64,000 bases of DNA, from contig OX359193.1 of assembly GCA_947172415.1 (NCBI GenBank), positions 6,070,501-6,134,500 on the forward strand, read 5' to 3'. This DNA comes from Chondrosia reniformis (Eukaryota; Porifera; Demospongiae; Chondrillida; Chondrillidae). The notes beneath the pieces were generated by a model that had not been told where the DNA came from, did not search any database, and saw only the letters and a program-made list of their open reading frames with translations. This document shows, in pieces, positions 1 through 11,069 of the stretch (position 1 is its first letter; every line of letters begins with the position of its first letter). Position numbers and translations under genes: made by a program.

Positions 1-166
1 GAATAAGTTGCCTCGATTTCTGTTTCTCTGCCTCCAGTTCTCCTTTGGCTTTCAAGAGCTGTCTCCGCAACTCTTCCATGGCTCTGCTTTGGGTGGGAGA
101 GGATGATCTGTTCGTACTGTCACTGGTGAGGGAGTTCTTGCTGCTTGTCCCAGCCTTGCTTGCCAT
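1..166 (-). CDS. N-terminal exon of a coiled-coil protein (partial, runs off window)
   Basis: The reverse strand opens with an ATG at 166 and stays open to the window edge, giving 55 residues. The first ~28 are Ser/Thr/Lys-rich and probably disordered. From residue ~30 (MEELRRQLLKAKGELEAEK) the pattern is a heptad-like, highly charged helix typical of a coiled coil. I do not recognise the family. The start is chosen because it is the most upstream ATG in this frame and is followed by an N-terminus of normal composition. No splice donor is seen before the edge, so the exon continues leftwards. Confidence 0.55.
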   Translation of the reverse strand, partial: MASKAGTSSKNSLTSDSTNRSSSPTQSRAMEELRRQLLKAKGELEAEKQKSRQLI

Positions 167-865
167 GGATACGCGTTAAAGTCGGGAGATCGTACCTTTT
201 GTGTTTTGGGAAAGTGGTGCAGTCTAATACGACGTGAATAATCTTATTTCGGGTATAAATAAATCTTGATTGCCGCCAGCAGCTAAAGCTTACGTTAGAA
301 AGTATAAATAGAAACTCCTGTTTTCTACGGGAAATGACAGAAATGACCCCAAAACGTGGCCAGCACGAACGAACAGTCTGTTATCACAACAATAAGATGT
401 TCTAGGCTGTTCGTTGGGTCTTCTTGGTGCCAAACTTCATGCGTTTCGACCGTTTCAAGAAAAATTCACTTCAGGGAGGTCCCTGATGTAGTACAAACTC
501 ATTTAATATGCATAACTATCACTATATATTCGGCACCTCAGACGTTAGCAATACTACCACAAAATGATTGATACGTCTATGTATTCCATATAAATTACAC
601 AACGATATTCACGAGTTCGAGGGACTGCGAATTCGTGGTCATCTAAACGCCTTGGTTGATTAGTCAATTAGACCTATATGTTAACATCATCATGTCATGT
701 GATTATTACTTGCTTGTTTTATTATACTTTGATACTGTGTCTATATACATAAAGTGTGCAGTATGTCTACCAACAAATGCTATCAACACTGAGACAAATC
801 TATAAAATAATTCAAGCAATATGGTACAACAAATTAATTTATTCATTTAATTCATCAGGCACAGT
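167..865. other. Intergenic stretch
   Basis: About 700 bp between the start of the leftmost gene and the 3' end of the dehydrogenase gene. It is AT-rich and holds only short open frames without recognisable similarity. The part nearest 166 is presumably the promoter of the leftmost gene. Nothing else can be supported. Confidence 0.4.
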
Positions 866-2181
866 TCATTCTCCAACCCTACCTCCACTCAAGTCAAACA
901 CACAGCCAGTATTAAAACTAGCTTCTCGGGAAACTATGAATTTAGTTATAGCTGCTACCTCTTCAATTGTCCCACATCTGTAGATTATCAAGGAGTACAT
1001 TAATAATTAAGTAAATGTTATATCACTATCATTATCCATATCATTATAGCATAGAAGTATTAATAAATAAATATATGTAAAAATATGTAAAATTTAATAT
1101 AGTTTGAGAGAGATGTGTGTGATGAAATGACACTACTTTGTGTAGTAGATGTGGTATTTGATACAAATAGATGCACAAATCATCCAATTAGTGACACTCA
1201 TACCTTTTCATGGGTATCTTGTCAATCATTGCTTATGACTGTTGAGGAGCCATGCCTCTAACTAAATTAGTCCAAATTGTGGCTGGTGCTAAGGTATTTA
1301 TGGTGATTCCAGTTTCTGCATATTCTTTCCCTACAGCCTTGGCAAATGCAATAACAGCACCTTTACTGGCACTGTAGGCAGATTGACCTGGGTTACCCTG
1401 CGAAACAATGAAAACTATAAATTAGCTTGCAATAACTCTAGTGGATTGACGGAAAATTCTACAAATTTATTTGATAACTGCTATTTATTAAATTTAACAC
1501 ACACAATTAAAATAAATAATAAATAAATATTTAAAAAGCAATCATCATAGTTTCAAATGTGATATGGTAGCTACTTCAAACAATATCGTTGTGGTATTAC
1601 AGATTCTCTACCCAGCACACACACGTGCATACGACGTGTTTGCTTACAACTATTCCTGAGATGGATGCCACCAGAAGGATTCGTCCATAATTAGTTTTCT
1701 TCATTTCCCCCAGTGCATATTTAGTCATGATAAATGATCCTCTAGTGTTGACTATAGAAGAGATACACGAAGGATGTAGATTGTAAATATAGCACACTAT
1801 ACTCTGCTTACTAGCGTAAACTCTATCAAAGTCTTCAACTGAGACCTCATCAGATTTGATACCATTTGGTCCTATTATACCTGTGCAATTCACCATAACA
1901 TCCAGACGATCAAACCGCTTCCTAAAATCCTCAAATGCACTCCTGACAGACTCCTCTTCGGAAACATCCACCTTATAAGTAGCTATGCTGTCACCATGTC
2001 CTGCTAGCTCTTCGGAAACACTGGTCATTTTATCTTCAGCTATATCGAATATAGCTACTGAAGCGCCGTTGTCGAGCAGCATGGCGACTATCCCTCTTCC
2101 CAAACCATCTGCTCCTCCAGTTACGATGGCTACTTGATCTTGGAACAAAAGCTCCCGTCTGCTGCATTTCGAAGCCTCCAT
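866..2181 (-). pseudogene. Short-chain dehydrogenase/reductase with an in-frame stop in exon 3
   Basis: Four exons can be joined: 1812-2181, 1648-1751, 1204-1397 and 866-977, all with GT-AG introns and matching phases. The product has the classical SDR (FabG-like) layout: cofactor motif TGGADGLG near the N-terminus, D-V at the adenine ribose position, a partial NAG-equivalent (VNCTG), catalytic Ser in VASISG and YSASK (YxxxK). The oddity is TAA at 1233-1235, inside exon 3. Beyond it the same frame continues with family-typical sequence (AMIDKIPMKR, then the C-terminal substrate-loop/strand region in exon 4 ending in LSGGRVGE and a stop). Reading ends at ~212 residues; without the stop it would be ~259, the normal SDR length. 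It may be a recent pseudogene, a polymorphic null allele, or an assembly base error. The catalytic residues precede the stop. Substrate unknown. Confidence 0.75.
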
Positions 2182-2294
2182 TGTAAACTTGTTTGGCTTG
2201 AGAGAAAAATGGCTGCCGATAAGCTCCTGGTTTGTTTTTATTTCCTAAAATTATGTCCATTGTATTGTCTTATTTTACTCGATTAGTAATGTAA
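2182..2294. promoter_or_regulatory. Head-to-head promoter interval of SDR and ROGDI genes
   Basis: Only ~113 bp separate the inferred start codons of two divergently transcribed genes, so promoter and both 5' leaders must lie here or overlap the coding starts. No clear TATA box or other element is recognised. Confidence 0.45.
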
Positions 2295-5200
2295 ATGATA
2301 CAATATGAGAGCCAGGTTTTGAATATTTTCCCTATCACTCCGTTTCATTTGAAGGTGGAAGAACTGAAGTGGATTTTGGAAAGGGATATGCCAAATCTAA
2401 TTGGACTGCTCGATCTATCTATGACAGTAAATACGTAAAAATCTGTATAAAGGCCCAGATGAAGAGAAGAAATATATGTTACTGGTTCAGTGGTTGTTTC
2501 TTTGTTTTGTCTATACAGCAATGTGAAAGTATTGTTTCGCAAAACATGGCAAACCCAGCGGGATCCGGGCAGCAGAAAGCCATTCTGCTACAATCATCTC
2601 TCCAGTAAGTGTGGGAAGTTTGATGCACACAAGTCGAGGTCAGTTCTTAGTAGGAAAATAACAAAGCAATGAATTTCAGAATTACACTAGACTACATGTA
2701 ATATACATTTTGGGTGCTTTGACTAACACTGGTTTAACTCAGATAAATTTGTGTCATTCTCTTAGTTCAACTAGATGTTATCAAGTCAAATCATGAATAT
2801 GGATTTTATATTCCTATTAATCTGGTTTCATTTCTTCTAGCGTGGACGTGATAAAGGGACATCTTTTTGTCAAAGGAGATAGCATCACAAAAGCAGTGAG
2901 TTCAAGTAACAGTTGGTAGTGTGAAACATCTCTGATAGTGAGATTAGTAGAGGTTAGTAAGGGGAGAGGCTTTGCTTTAATAAATGAAAAGAAATAATGA
3001 CAGTTCTAGCTCCAAGTGCACATATGTCTACTAACAATATGGTGTTAATTGCTTACTCATTTTGAATTTGATTTGAATAAGAGGCTGTAATTAAGTAGTT
3101 GTACAGTGTGTAGTGACTATAATGGTTAGTTGTACCTAGAGATGAAGTGACATTTTGTAAATGGTTGGGTTGAATATTCACTGGGTTATGTGGGTGTCTT
3201 TCTTTAATTCTTACAAAATGTCATCCCTTATATGAAAATGTAGAGTGTTAGCGAGTATTAATTCCTTCTATGTCCCTATCCCTTATATATCCCTTCTAGA
3301 GTGTTAGCGAGTATTAATTCCTTCTATGTCCCTATCTCTTATATATCCCTTCTAGAGTGTTAGCGAGTATTAATTCCTTCTATGTCCCTATCCCTTATAT
3401 ATCCCTTCTAGAGTGTTAGCGAGTATTAATTCCTTCTATGTCTCTATCCCTTATATATCCCTTCTAGAGTGTTAGCGAGTATTAATTCCTTCTATGTCCC
3501 TATCCCTTATATATATCCCTTCTAGAGTGTTAGCGAGTATTAATTCCTTCTATGTCTCTATCCCTTATATATCCCTTCTAGAGTGTTAGCGAGTATTAAT
3601 TCCTTCTATGTCCCTATCCCTTATATATCCCTTCTAGAGTGTTAGCGAGTATTAATTCCTTCTATACTACTCTTTGTAGGAAATTACTCTTCGACTTCCC
3701 ACTAGAGCAGGACACAAGGTGGCCAAGACATCCATCAGGGAGCACGATGCATTTAGACTCGTGCAGGTAAAGCTGTTGTGTCCCTACCTGCTCTTGTAAC
3801 ACTTAATATTGCCCAGTGTCCCAGTATTGCCCAGTGTCTCAGTATTGCCCAGTGTCCCAGTATTGCCCAGTGTCTCAGTATTGCCCAGTGTCTCAGTATT
3901 GCCCAGTGTCTCAGTATTGCCCAGTGTCTCAGTATTGCCCAGTGTCCCAGTATTGCCCAGTGTCTCAGTATTGCCCAGTGTCTCAGTATTGCCCAGTGTC
4001 CCAGTATTGCCCAGTGTCTCAGTATTGCCCAGTGTCTCAGTATTGCCCAGTGTCTCAGTATTGCCCAGTGTCTCAGTATTGCCCAGTGTCTCAGTATTGC
4101 CCAGTGTCTCAGTATTGCCCAGTGTCTCAGTATTGCCCAGTGTCTCAGTATTGCCCAGTGTCTCAGTATTGCCCAGTGTCTCAGTATTGCCCAGTGTCCC
4201 AGTATTGCCCAGTGTCCCAGTATTGCCCAGTGTCCCAGTATTGCCCAGTGTCCCAGTATTGCCCAGTGTCTCAGTATTGCCCAGTGTCTCAGTATTGCCC
4301 AGTGCCTCAGTATTGCCCAGTGTCTCAGTATTGCCCAGTGTCTCAGTATTGCCCAGTGTCTCAGTATTGCCCAGTGCCCCAGTATTGCCCAGTGTCCCAG
4401 TATTGCCCAGTGTCCCAGTATTGCCCAGTGTCCCAGTATTGCCCAGTGTCTCAGTATTGCCCAGTGTCTCAGTATTGCCCAGTGTCTCAGTATTGCCCAG
4501 TGTCTCAGTATTGCCCAGTGTCTCAGTATTGCCCAGTGTCTCAGTATTGCCCAGTGTCTCAGTATTGCCCAGTGTCTCAGTATTGCCCAGTGTCCCAGTA
4601 TTGCCCAGTGTCCCAGTATTGCCCAGTGTCTCAGTATTGCCCAGTGTCTCAGTATTGCCCAGTGTCTCAGTATTGCCCAGTGTCTCAGTATTGCCCAGTG
4701 TCTCAGTATTGCCCAGTGTCCCAGTATTGCCCAGTGTTCCAGTATTGCCCAGTGTCTCAGTATTGCCCAGTGTCTCAGTATTGCCCAGTGTCCCAGTATT
4801 GCCCAGTGTCTCAGTATTGCCCAGTGTCTCAGTATTGCCCAGTGTCCCAGTATTGCCCAGTGTCCCAGTATTGCAATTATCTGTTCTTTAAACTCTTCAG
4901 ATTCAAGATGCATGTAACTACTTTCTAAAGGCATTTCAGAAACACAAGGCAGTTTTATACCGTTTAACTGATCTCAAAAACCCCCAGTCTATAGTGCAAG
5001 TTAGCTTCTTAACCTTGGTATTGGATGGCAGTATGCATGCAAGTGTATGTTTAATTTGAACCCTACCACAGGTCATAGGAGAGATTCAGCAGGTGCTCTT
5101 AATGGCTGTTAGTAGCCTAAAAAACCCTAAATTGAGGACCATAGCAGACATCCATGCACATAGTGTCAGGGTATGGAACAACTTTATAGGGGAAAATCCT

Positions 5201-5885
5201 ACAATTTGGGTTACTCTAATACATCTCTACTGTAGAAAGTTCTGAAGCCTAGTCTACCAGAAGATATACTGTTGGACATTCATGTGAAGGAGTCCAACGT
5301 CGTCATGACAATGCTTCAGCTAACCAGTTGGACAAAGAACAGCATGCACGGACAAGTTAGCCTCCAAATTCCACAGGTGCTTGAAATTGAATGGTGTGTG
5401 ATTTGCTGCTGTAGAGTTCCAATTCAGAATCTGTTCTGCTTGGCAACTATGTGGGATCGTGTTTGTGAGTGAATCCAATAATGTTTTACACTTTGTTTAT
5501 TTGCTCTGTTGCAGTTGATGTATGCTTTATCCGTACAAGAATGGTGCGTTAGATTATTCATGCTTTCTCTGTTTATCTCATTCAGGCAGCTCAGTTCCCA
5601 AGTTCATGAAGTAGCGAGCCAATATCAGGTCAGTTTCCCCATACCACATTATTCAGCCATCTAACACTTTTGTTTTCTTCTCATGCTGACAACAGATACA
5701 GTCTGTAATCCCTTGGCTGGATGATGTCCTTAAAGACATGAAGAAGGGAATCAGAATTTGCCAAGAGATTATTGATAAGGTAGACACAGAGACACATTGT
5801 TTAGTGACTTCTGATACTTTATCACAATTTCCATCTTTCACAGTTAAATACTTTTCGCTGCATTGTCCTACCTCAAAAAGAATGA
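2295..5885 (+). CDS. ROGDI: ROGDI (leucine zipper homolog; RAVE/Rabconnectin-associated)
   Basis: Eleven exons join in phase: 2295-2426, 2519-2604, 2841-2895, 3680-3766, 4901-4999, 5072-5170, 5236-5376, 5415-5464, 5586-5628, 5696-5779, 5844-5885, giving 305 residues (human ROGDI 287). Family landmarks as I remember them are kept: an N-terminal EELKWIL helix, VKGHLFVKGDSITKAEI-like strand, RLVQIQDACN at the exon 4/5 join, LPEDILLDIHV, and the C-terminal IPWLDD helix. Known role: ROGDI works with Rabconnectin-3/DMXL proteins in assembly of the vacuolar H+-ATPase and is neuronal in vertebrates. The start ATG at 2295 follows an in-frame TAA directly; residues 1-18 do not resemble the family, so a start further upstream through another intron is possible. 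Introns 3 and 4 are filled with two different tandem arrays. Confidence 0.85.
3241..3664. repeat. Minisatellite, 56-bp unit, ~7.5 copies (ROGDI intron 3)
   Basis: A unit of about 56 bp beginning TAGAGTGTTAGCGAGTATTA repeats with only a few point changes (tccc/tctc, one 2-bp insertion of TA). The array ends ~15 bp before the exon 4 acceptor at 3679, so the last pyrimidine-rich part of the unit (ccttctat) abuts the splice site. Confidence 0.95.
3806..4877. repeat. Minisatellite, 18-bp unit, ~60 copies (ROGDI intron 4)
   Basis: The unit is CAGTATTGCCCAGTGTCT with a frequent T/C change in the last position pair. About 60 copies fill nearly the whole intron between exons 4 and 5. Because the unit is a multiple of three and lacks stops, several frames on both strands appear open for >350 codons; these are artefacts of the array. 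CCCAG and CTCAG in each unit are acceptor-like, while the used acceptor (AACTCTTCAG at 4900) lies just outside. Confidence 0.97.
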
Positions 5886-6074
5886 ACTATTCTTCAATAC
5901 ATTATGTACCATTCATTTGCTATTTGTATACTGTACATAATTGTTTATATGGAATATAACAAATATAAGATGTTGATAACACTAAGGTGTATATAGTTTG
6001 TGCGTAGTTCAGCTGAACTAGTACTAATATGCTAATGGAGAAATATATCTTCTACAAAACAGTGGAGAAGTAGT

Positions 6075-9000
6075 TCAGGGTCTAAGCGGCTTCATTTTAA
6101 GGGTGCCTGCCTTGAAACTACTCAACATTTTCTCAACCAAGACTTTCTTGTCGTCTTCACTAGAAAAGTCTCCAGTGTATAGAACCTCATTGGGAATATC
6201 CAGCAGGATGAGCAGAGGATTTTTCGTTGGCAGGTTTGCAAATGATCTCAGAGAGGATGCCAAGTTTTCATCATCATCAGAATTATCGTCCTTTGTGTAG
6301 AAGAAGTATACCAGAGGCTCTTCACCAGCCTTTTTCCACTCTTCACACTTGGCTGTTGCTATTGGCTGAAGAATGCTGATTGCTTCTTTAACTTCATCAT
6401 CAGAGCCATCTGTGGAAGAGGAACGGTGTCAATTCTGCAAGTACAGATGTGCTTTAAAACTTAAACTGAAGTACATAAATTTTACAAGAGTCAATGTAGC
6501 TTATTCAAGCAAAATACACGGATAAAACAGAAAACAGTTTCACAGCTACCCTTTTGTGTGTAGAGGGAGATGTTGGAGCATACGTACCTGTGAACCAGAT
6601 CAGACAGGGGTGGTCGTTCACATTAGATGCTGTGTTTCCTGTAAGCTCATTCAAAGGCTTTGGGTACCAAGGGAAGTTCTGTAGCAATGATGATTCATTC
6701 AGTAAATTCATATACCAACATAGAATTATAACGTAGTCACACCATCATGACCTACACATTGTAGTTATGGGACTGTAAATAGCTCTTATCAAAGCACTTT
6801 GATACTATTTACAAAGGAAATGTGATTGGTTGTTGATATACGTACATGGTTACGTGAATTTAAGCTAAATATTCATGTCAGGGACTCTCTACTAGAACAA
6901 GTTGACAGGTGCAACTAATGGTATTTCTAATGTATCTTACACTTCCATCAGCGTCTGCCATCACAGCTCCTCTGCCACCTGTTGTTATCAGGTTACAGTC
7001 AGAGTCCAGTATCACCAGGGTAGGGATCCCTTTATTCAAATGTAAGAAACCACATAAACACACATGCAATGCCTGACAATCTCAACCTGCAGCAAATCCA
7101 AGCAGATGTAAGAACTCACCGGACACTTCAAATTTCCTTGAAAGTGCTGTCTTTCTTTTGTCCCCATAAGGTAGAGAAAGCCAAGGCATTTCGTTAAAGT
7201 ATTCCTTGAAGCTTGCCTCATCACGATCCGATGAACAAAAGATAATTTCAAATTCCTTTCCATCTTTTTTTAGTTTATTGTAAGTCTCCACCAATTTTGG
7301 TGTAAAATGTCTACAAGGTCCACACTACAGGAGGAGAAATGAACTGTGTTAATTAAATGAAACTACTACTCAAGTTAACAACAATAGACATTATGTAACC
7401 ATGAGGTATTTCACTTCAATTCAACATAGTGAAATCAAAGTGCTGCACTTACCCAATGAGCTGAGAAATACAATCCGACAATCTTTCCTTTCACATCAGC
7501 AAAGGTACATTCTTTGCCATCTTTTCCCACTAATTTTCCCTGCAGTAATTCACAAGTTGATTTTGGTGCCCATGGAAACTGCTGTCCTTCCGGGTCTTCA
7601 GTAACAATTGCTCGCCCATCAGTGGTGATGGTTTTACCAGAATTGCCATCAAGAAAAACAAGACTTGGAATACCAGTGATCTTGAACATTTTGGCCAACT
7701 TAGCCTAACACCAAGGAAAAGAAGTACAGCAGGCACCAATTTGCCAATCCCAAAGTGTTTCACATATACAGTACTTTTTGGGTTGGTTGTCCCAACTAGT
7801 AATTGGCAATATCTAGTGACATCATTCTGGTGGGAAGAAAATGGATGAATGCTCCCGGTTTTCCTGCTTACACAAAGCCGACTAAATATATTTTGTGGAT
7901 ATAAAATTGTGCACACCATTGTCCATCTTAAATTGTCTAATTACGCTCTCGAGGCATTCTTCCTGCAATGGTGACTGCTATTTGAATAAGCCATAGCTGA
8001 TTAAAAAATCCATGAATAAATTAATAATCCCACGACTAGAATGATGTCATCAGGCGACAGTTATGACTTTTTACTGTTTACAGTGTCCACTCTGAGCCAA
8101 AAAATACTGTATTCGTATGCTTCAAGGAATGCCACATAATAGACATTTAATAGGCTATTAGCATACAAAATTACAGTCCCAGGTTACAACATAGGAATAT
8201 TACAGTTTGTATTCCATTAAGTGGGGCGGGCCTACTACACAAGATATGCATAATTACAATAATCAGGTATGATTATATGAAATACATACATACATAGTTG
8301 TAGATGATGGAGAAAGTTTTACAACAAAATGGTACTTTCTCCTTACAAAGTAAAATGGTATGGTACGTATAAGCTAAGATTACTAACCTTCTTGTCTCTC
8401 TCTTCATATGGAAGACATTTCCATGGCATTTCAGCAAAATATTCATCAAATTGATTCTGGTCTCTATCAGAACTGATAAACACAATGTCAAACTTGTCTT
8501 TAAGAGTGCCATCTGTTAATTTGGTGTACCACTTGGCCAGCTCTGGAGTGAAACCTCTGCACGGTGGACACCAATGGGCCGAGAAGTACAGACCAAGAAC
8601 CTGCAGATACAACATACTGACTAACACCATAGATACACAAATAACACACCACTATACACAGACACACAAAGAGTGACATGTACTGATACAACCAAAATAC
8701 CTCTAAAGTGAAAATAGTTTGTCATACATGTTACTAAACAAATTGATAAATTGCCCCTCTCCCCCCACCCCCAGTAACTCTTTGTACCATCTCGATTGCT
8801 GTTTTGGTTGCTATACAGCTCTTGTTCCATTTAGGAGTCTTTTGCACAACAATGATAATGTATGACTTTTCTCAAGAGGTCACATGCGCATGTATTAGTA
8901 GGATCCGACATGTCAACATTAGAATCTAATAAGCTCCTTGTTCCGTTCCAGAGGGCTGGAGGGAATGGAGCAGCAGACAGGAGAGATAGGCATGTAACGC

Positions 9001-9256
9001 ACGAGAGAGGTACGTTTGTAGTCCCGTGAACGCATTTGGTTTCTATTAGATAGTCTTACAGATAAATTGGAAACCAATTATTTACAGACAAATTAATGAT
9101 GTACCGCGGATTGAATGGAAAGCAAGCGATCAGCTGGCATTGTATTGGGGCAGACGCCATTACACCTACCTTTCCTTCTCCCTGAAAGGATGCAACATCA
9201 ACATCTTTGCCATCTTTGCCTTTAATCTGCTCCCCCAATAATTCTACCAATGCCAT
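6075..9256 (-). CDS. NXN: Nucleoredoxin (thioredoxin-fold oxidoreductase)
   Basis: Seven exons: 9170-9256, 8388-8600, 7453-7704, 7120-7324, 6941-7029, 6588-6678, 6075-6409; 423 residues (human NXN 435). Two tandem thioredoxin-like domains and a C-terminal PDI-like third domain are visible. Domain 1 carries WCPPC at ~39-43, domain 2 carries W plus CGPC at ~184-188 (split exactly by intron 3); cis-proline segments GIPSLVFLD and GIPTLVILD follow each. Family marks such as ISSDRD, EMPW and FPW.PK are present. Nucleoredoxin reduces disulfides and in vertebrates binds Dishevelled to restrain Wnt signalling. Compared with human (SAPC in domain 1, CPPC in domain 2, as I recall) both domains here look redox-active. 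A second ATG 18 bp upstream (9274) is possible; 9256 matches the family N-terminus better. Confidence 0.9.
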
Positions 9257-9413
9257 TCTACAGTCAGTCTTCAAAGGAAAGGCTTTCAGATAACTCTGCT
9301 CTGGGTTATGTGTGCGTATACCAACTTCCTGGTTGCCTTATAAAGCCAACAGCCACACCTAGATACTAAATATAAATATGACGTAATCTGTTGTGATCTA
9401 TTTATAGAACAAA
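9257..9413. promoter_or_regulatory. Head-to-head promoter interval of NXN and small coiled-coil gene
   Basis: 157 bp between divergent start codons. AT-rich stretch TAAATATAAATATG near 9369 could serve as a TATA-like element for the rightward gene, but no element is certain. Confidence 0.4.
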
Positions 9414-10196
9414 ATGGACCCAAAGCTTGCATCCAAGAGTAATAGGTGTGTGTATATGTCTAAATAATATGACGAAGATGCTTATGTAGGTTTTAATGAG
9501 TCAGAGGCATAGTCTTTAAATCACCAAATATAGTTAGGATGTTAAGCTGCAAGTCATCTAGACTATTTGGTAATTGTTATCACTAACAATTCAGAACTCG
9601 ATGTACAAATCCTGAAAAACATTGTCAAAGTTGAATATTCCTACTTTTATTGTATGTATAATTCACACAAAAATATCCATTTACATTGACAACGGTTATA
9701 TTAGTCTTTAAATGGTGGATTTATTTTTTTATTATGTATTTCGTGGTACGTCCATTTAATCTGGCACACATAAGGTTTGGTATAACTGACAGTCTCTGGC
9801 ATGTCTGTAGGCGCTTTCCAAGGAGGGGTCCCCTGCAACTGAAGAGAAACATGGAGAAACAGAAAGAGCTGCTATTGGAGGCTAGGAGGATGTTGGAGAA
9901 GGATTTGGAACTCTTAAAGGTCAGTACAGTTATACGAGTAGCCATCACGTGACAGAATGTTTATCTTGTGACAGGTGGAGGAGGAAGTTTTTAAGAGTAG
10001 ATTGAATGAGCTAACGCAGACAGCATCATCCAGCCATCCAACATCTAACAGTGTGCAACAGCAAGCAGCGCCTGCTGAGTGTTTGGAGGATGATTTAGTC
10101 CAGGGTACAAATCTACCAAATCTAAATTTGGAAACAAATGGATCTTCCAATAAAGAAGGGATGAATAATGAAGAATGTGAAGAAGACGATGACTGA
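9414..10196 (+). CDS. Small basic/acidic coiled-coil protein, unrecognised
   Basis: Three exons (9414-9445, 9811-9919, 9975-10196) join in phase to 120 residues. The N-terminus is basic (RRFPRRGPLQLKRN), residues ~27-66 form a strongly charged helix (MEKQKELLLEARRMLEKDLELL) likely to be a coiled coil, and the tail is Ser/Asn/Gln-rich ending in EEDDD. No family is recognised. Splice sites are canonical (GTGTGT, GTCAGT donors; CTGTAG, GACAG acceptors), and the charge pattern across exon joins argues it is a real gene. It is convergent with the lysozyme gene to its right. Confidence 0.6.
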
Positions 10197-11069
10197 TTTC
10201 ACTTTTTTTATTTAAGTCAGGCAGCTTTTTAAAATTACAACGTTCACAAAATTTAAATCTGTTATTTCCAACTACTTAATTTTAATCTGGTGTTATGATG
10301 TCACATTGACTTTGTAATCTTTAGAGTTACCTTGTAAGAGAGGTAGGATGGATAGCATAGGCATAAATATTGATGCTGAAATGAAATTTTAAGTCAGTTT
10401 TGATTAAAATGAACATATATATAGTTGTACCCAAAAGTAATCAATATCATCAAGTAGGGATGGCAGTGCCCGCAATAGTGCTGGCACATCCACAGGATCA
10501 AATTACAGGTTTCATATGGTGTGAAATGTATTTGAAACTTCTTGAACAGCCAGGTTTCAAAGGGTGCTCAAGAATGTGCTAACAGATTAATTTCACGGGT
10601 TTCAAGTTTTAACAGCCCCCTTTCCGAGTTTTATACGTACTTTTATACCTTTTGAAACCTGGCAGTTCATAGTTTCAAATAGGTTTCATGCCTTCTGAAA
10701 CCTGATATTTGATCCTGTGATCTGGAAAAAGTAATGAAAAAGACATGATCATACAAAACTTAAACTTGGTGTCAGCATTCACAGGCCTAAAGCATATCCA
10801 ATAGTTTTGAAAATTTTGATGTTAAAAAATATTTGCACAATAGTTCTCACCATACATTAATATCCTTTATTAAACATCTTTTTTGTATACTGATAATAAT
10901 GTTAACAGTCCTATACATAAATATGCATATAGATAATGGCACAGTTCTGCAATGATAGTTTTTCTTCAGCATTTACTTCATGGATACCAATCCTTATCAA
11001 CATTAGAACCTATATCATGTAGAAATACAATATTACAGCCAATGCAAGCAATAATGATGCTTATAAACG
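10197..11069. other. Intergenic region between convergent genes, with a foldback repeat
   Basis: 3' flanks of the coiled-coil gene and of the lysozyme gene. Apart from the inverted-repeat element at 10491-10719 it is AT-rich without features I can support. Confidence 0.4.
10491..10719. mobile_element. Small foldback (MITE-like) element
   Basis: The segment begins CACAGGATCAAATTACAGGTT and ends with the near-perfect reverse complement (AACCTGATATTTGATCCTGTG). Inside, further inverted copies of GGTTTCA/TGAAACC recur (about six), so the whole 229 bp can fold on itself. No coding capacity. ATC flanks both ends and might be a 3-bp target duplication. This is typical of a non-autonomous DNA element. 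Confidence 0.65.

Noticed and set aside
3753..4934. Several >350-codon open frames on both strands
   Set aside because: They are produced by an 18-bp tandem array without stops; they lie in a ROGDI intron with correct flanking splice sites.
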